Positions 4,521 through 5,910 of a stretch of 5,910 nucleotides of DNA are shown piece after piece. Under the pieces are notes generated by a model. It saw nothing but the letters and a program-made list of their open reading frames with translations. It was not told the origin of the DNA and did no database searches. The position numbers and the translations under genes were made by a program. The stretch comes from Thiocapsa sp. UBA6158 (lineage in GTDB: Bacteria; Pseudomonadota; Gammaproteobacteria; Chromatiales; Chromatiaceae). The DNA is taken from positions 2,354 through 8,263 of the forward strand of contig NZ_DIUM01000049.1 of NCBI RefSeq assembly GCF_002423035.1. The letters are read 5' to 3'. Each line of letters opens with the position of its first letter. Position 1 is the first letter of the stretch.

Positions 4521-5909
4521 TTATCCGAGGCGCGATAGATCCCGCACGGCGCCGTGGGCAGCGCTGGTCGTCAACAAGGCGTAAGCCTTGAGTGCGGTCG
4601 AGACCTGACGCTGGCGATCGAGCGGTTTCCAAGCCCCCGCGCCGCGTGCCTCCATCGCAGCCCGGCGGGCGGCGAGGGTGTGCTCGTCCACGGCGAGATG
4701 AATCCGCCGGCTCGCGATGTCGATCTCGATCCTGTCGCCTTCCTCCACGAGCGCGATCAAGCCGCCTTCGGCCGCTTCGGGCGAGACGTGGCCGATGGAG
4801 AGCCCCGAGGTGCCGCCCGAGAAGCGCCCGTCCGTGATGAGCGCACAGTGTTTGCCGAGCCCCTTGGATTTGAGATAACTGGTCGGGTAGAGCATCTCCT
4901 GCATACCGGGGCCGCCCTTGGGTCCTTCGTAGCGGATCACGACCACGTCGCCTGCCTTGACCTGATCGGTGAGGATGGCGGTCACCGCATCCTCCTGACT
5001 CTCGTAGACGCGGGCCGGCCCGACGAAGGCGCGCAGAACCGATGTCGGCACGCTGGTGGTATAGCGCAGCTCGTCGTTTTCGATCGCGGCCGATTCGAAC
5101 ATGCTCGGATCGACCCCGGCGGTCTTCACGATACAGCCCTCCTCGGCCAGATTGCCGAAGAGCACCGCAAGGCCGCCGTCGCGGCTGTAGGCATGCTCCA
5201 GATCACGGATACAGCCCTCTGCGCGGTCCAGGTCCAGATCCGGCCAAAGCTGCGATTGGCTGAAGGCGACCTGCGTGGGGACGCCGCCCGGTGCGGCCAG
5301 ATAGCGGCGACGCGCCTCTTCATCCTGCGTGTAGCGCACGTCCCACCGCGCGAGCGCCTCGCCGACTGACGCGCTGTGCACGGTCGGCAGATCGCGATGG
5401 ATGAGCCCGGCGCGGTCCAGCTCGGCGAGGATGCCGATGACGCCGCCGGCGCGATGCACATCCTCCATGTGATATTTCTGGGTCGAAGGCGCGACCTTGC
5501 AGAGATTGGGCACGCGACGGCTCAGCCGATCGATGTCCTCCATGCTGAAGGGCACGCCGCCCTCGTAGGCCGCCGCCAGCAGATGCAGCACCGTGTTGGT
5601 GGACCCACCCATGGCGATGTCCAGGCTCATGGCGTTCTCGAACGCCTGGAAGGTCGCGATCGAGCGGGGCAGCGCGCTGGCGTCGTCCTGCTCGTACCAG
5701 CGGCGCGCGAGCGAGACGATCAGACGGCCGGCTTCCAAGAAGAGATCCTTGCGCGCGGCATGGGTAGCGAGCAGCGAGCCGTTGCCCGGCAGGCTGAGCC
5801 CGAGCGCCTCGGTCAGGCAGTTCATGGAGATGGCCGTGAACATGCCCGAGCACGACCCGCAGGTGGGACAGGCGCTGCGCTCCATGGCCAGACTCTCGGC
5901 GTCGCTGAC
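4521..5909 (-). CDS. ilvD: Dihydroxy-acid dehydratase, N-terminus cut by the right edge
   Basis: IlvD dehydrates 2,3-dihydroxy-3-methylbutanoate and its methylpentanoate homologue to the 2-keto acids that become valine, leucine and isoleucine. It is a cytoplasmic Fe-S, Mg-dependent enzyme. The visible 462 residues begin VSDAESLAMERSACPTCGSCSG, the cysteine motif that supplies a cluster ligand. They continue through NGSLLATHA, DIAMGGSTNTVLHLLAAA and CKVAPSTQKYHMEDVHRAGGV to RYEGPKGGPGMQEMLYPTS (its Glu is a Mg ligand) and GRFSGGTSGLSIGHVSPEA (the Ser of RFSGG is the proposed catalytic base). The end, LKAYALLTTSAAHGAVRD, is normal. About 190 residues with the other cluster and Mg ligands lie outside the window. 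Two oddities stand out against E. coli IlvD as I recall it: a 21-residue in-frame insertion after GVDPSM, and Ile where MFTANSMNC normally has Asn. Everything else looks functional. Confidence 0.97.
   Translation of the reverse strand, partial: VSDAESLAMERSACPTCGSCSGMFTAISMNCLTEALGLSLPGNGSLLATHAARKDLFLEAGRLIVSLARRWYEQDDASALPRSIATFQAFENAMSLDIAMGGSTNTVLHLLAAAYEGGVPFSMEDIDRLSRRVPNLCKVAPSTQKYHMEDVHRAGGVIGILAELDRAGLIHRDLPTVHSASVGEALARWDVRYTQDEEARRRYLAAPGGVPTQVAFSQSQLWPDLDLDRAEGCIRDLEHAYSRDGGLAVLFGNLAEEGCIVKTAGVDPSMFESAAIENDELRYTTSVPTSVLRAFVGPARVYESQEDAVTAILTDQVKAGDVVVIRYEGPKGGPGMQEMLYPTSYLKSKGLGKHCALITDGRFSGGTSGLSIGHVSPEAAEGGLIALVEEGDRIEIDIASRRIHLAVDEHTLAARRAAMEARGAGAWKPLDRQRQVSTALKAYALLTTSAAHGAVRDLSRLG
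5037..5099 (-). other. ilvD: In-frame 63-bp insertion within ilvD
   Basis: Between GVDPSM and LRAFVGPARVYESQ the protein carries 21 extra residues (FESAAIENDELRYTTSVPTSV). E. coli IlvD reads DDSILKFTGPAKVYESQ over the same place. The flanks align without gaps and the insertion is a multiple of three, so the frame is kept. The segment is polar and sits where a surface turn would be expected before the GPA-VYESQ strand. I saw no flanking direct repeat marking a recent insertion. It may be a lineage-specific loop. Confidence 0.6.
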
Positions 5910-5910
5910 G

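Noticed and set aside
4195..4632. 145-residue minus-strand open frame containing WVERSETHP
   Set aside because: The peptide is the known artefact of translating the intergenic palindrome at 4456-4486; the frame also runs antisense to the DUF1640 gene and overlaps the end of ilvD.
4554..5369. 271-residue plus-strand open frame
   Set aside because: It is the complement of ilvD, whose motifs are unmistakable on the other strand.
1..5910. tRNA, rRNA, insertion sequences, integrase or defence genes
   Set aside because: None could be recognised on either strand; the remnant region shows no transposase-like frame or terminal inverted repeats that I can support.

Overview
The window is high-GC DNA with the gene content and protein style of a free-living gammaproteobacterium. 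The closest resemblance I recognise is to purple sulfur bacteria (Chromatiaceae). That placement is an inference from recalled family resemblance (periplasmic two-domain rhodanese, SoxH-like metallohydrolase, ACR3, DUF1640, IlvD), not from a search.

Layout. At 1-398 (minus) lies the N-terminal third of an ACR3 arsenite efflux permease that runs off the left edge. It is followed by about 160 bases of upstream DNA with an AT-rich, operator-like patch. At 558-950 (minus) is the C-terminal half of a metallo-beta-lactamase-fold hydrolase that has lost its HxHxDH half. It lies in frame directly behind the stop codon of an intact, exported two-domain rhodanese (975-1922, minus).

From about 2019 to 3310 the DNA is mostly debris. 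It holds a porin C-terminal fragment (minus), a dsbB C-terminal fragment (minus), an internally deleted PD-(D/E)XK-type protein whose surviving part is a heptad coiled coil plus the C-terminal tail (plus), and the N-terminal piece of a PhnD-like substrate-binding protein (plus). The only apparently intact gene here is a 57-residue protein with a good ribosome binding site (2434-2607, plus).

From 3357 the window returns to ordinary genes: a complete TRIC/YicG-type membrane protein (3357-3977, minus), a divergently placed DUF1640-type small membrane protein (4127-4378, plus), a dispersed palindromic repeat (4456-4486), and most of ilvD, dihydroxy-acid dehydratase (4521-5909, minus), cut at its N-terminus by the right edge.

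The intact genes do not form one pathway: arsenite export, periplasmic sulfur transfer, a cation-channel-like protein, a DUF1640 protein and branched-chain amino acid synthesis. I found no coherent undescribed system. The most notable signals are the cluster of gene remnants, the hydrolase remnant fused in frame behind the rhodanese stop, and a 21-residue insertion plus a conserved-site substitution in IlvD.
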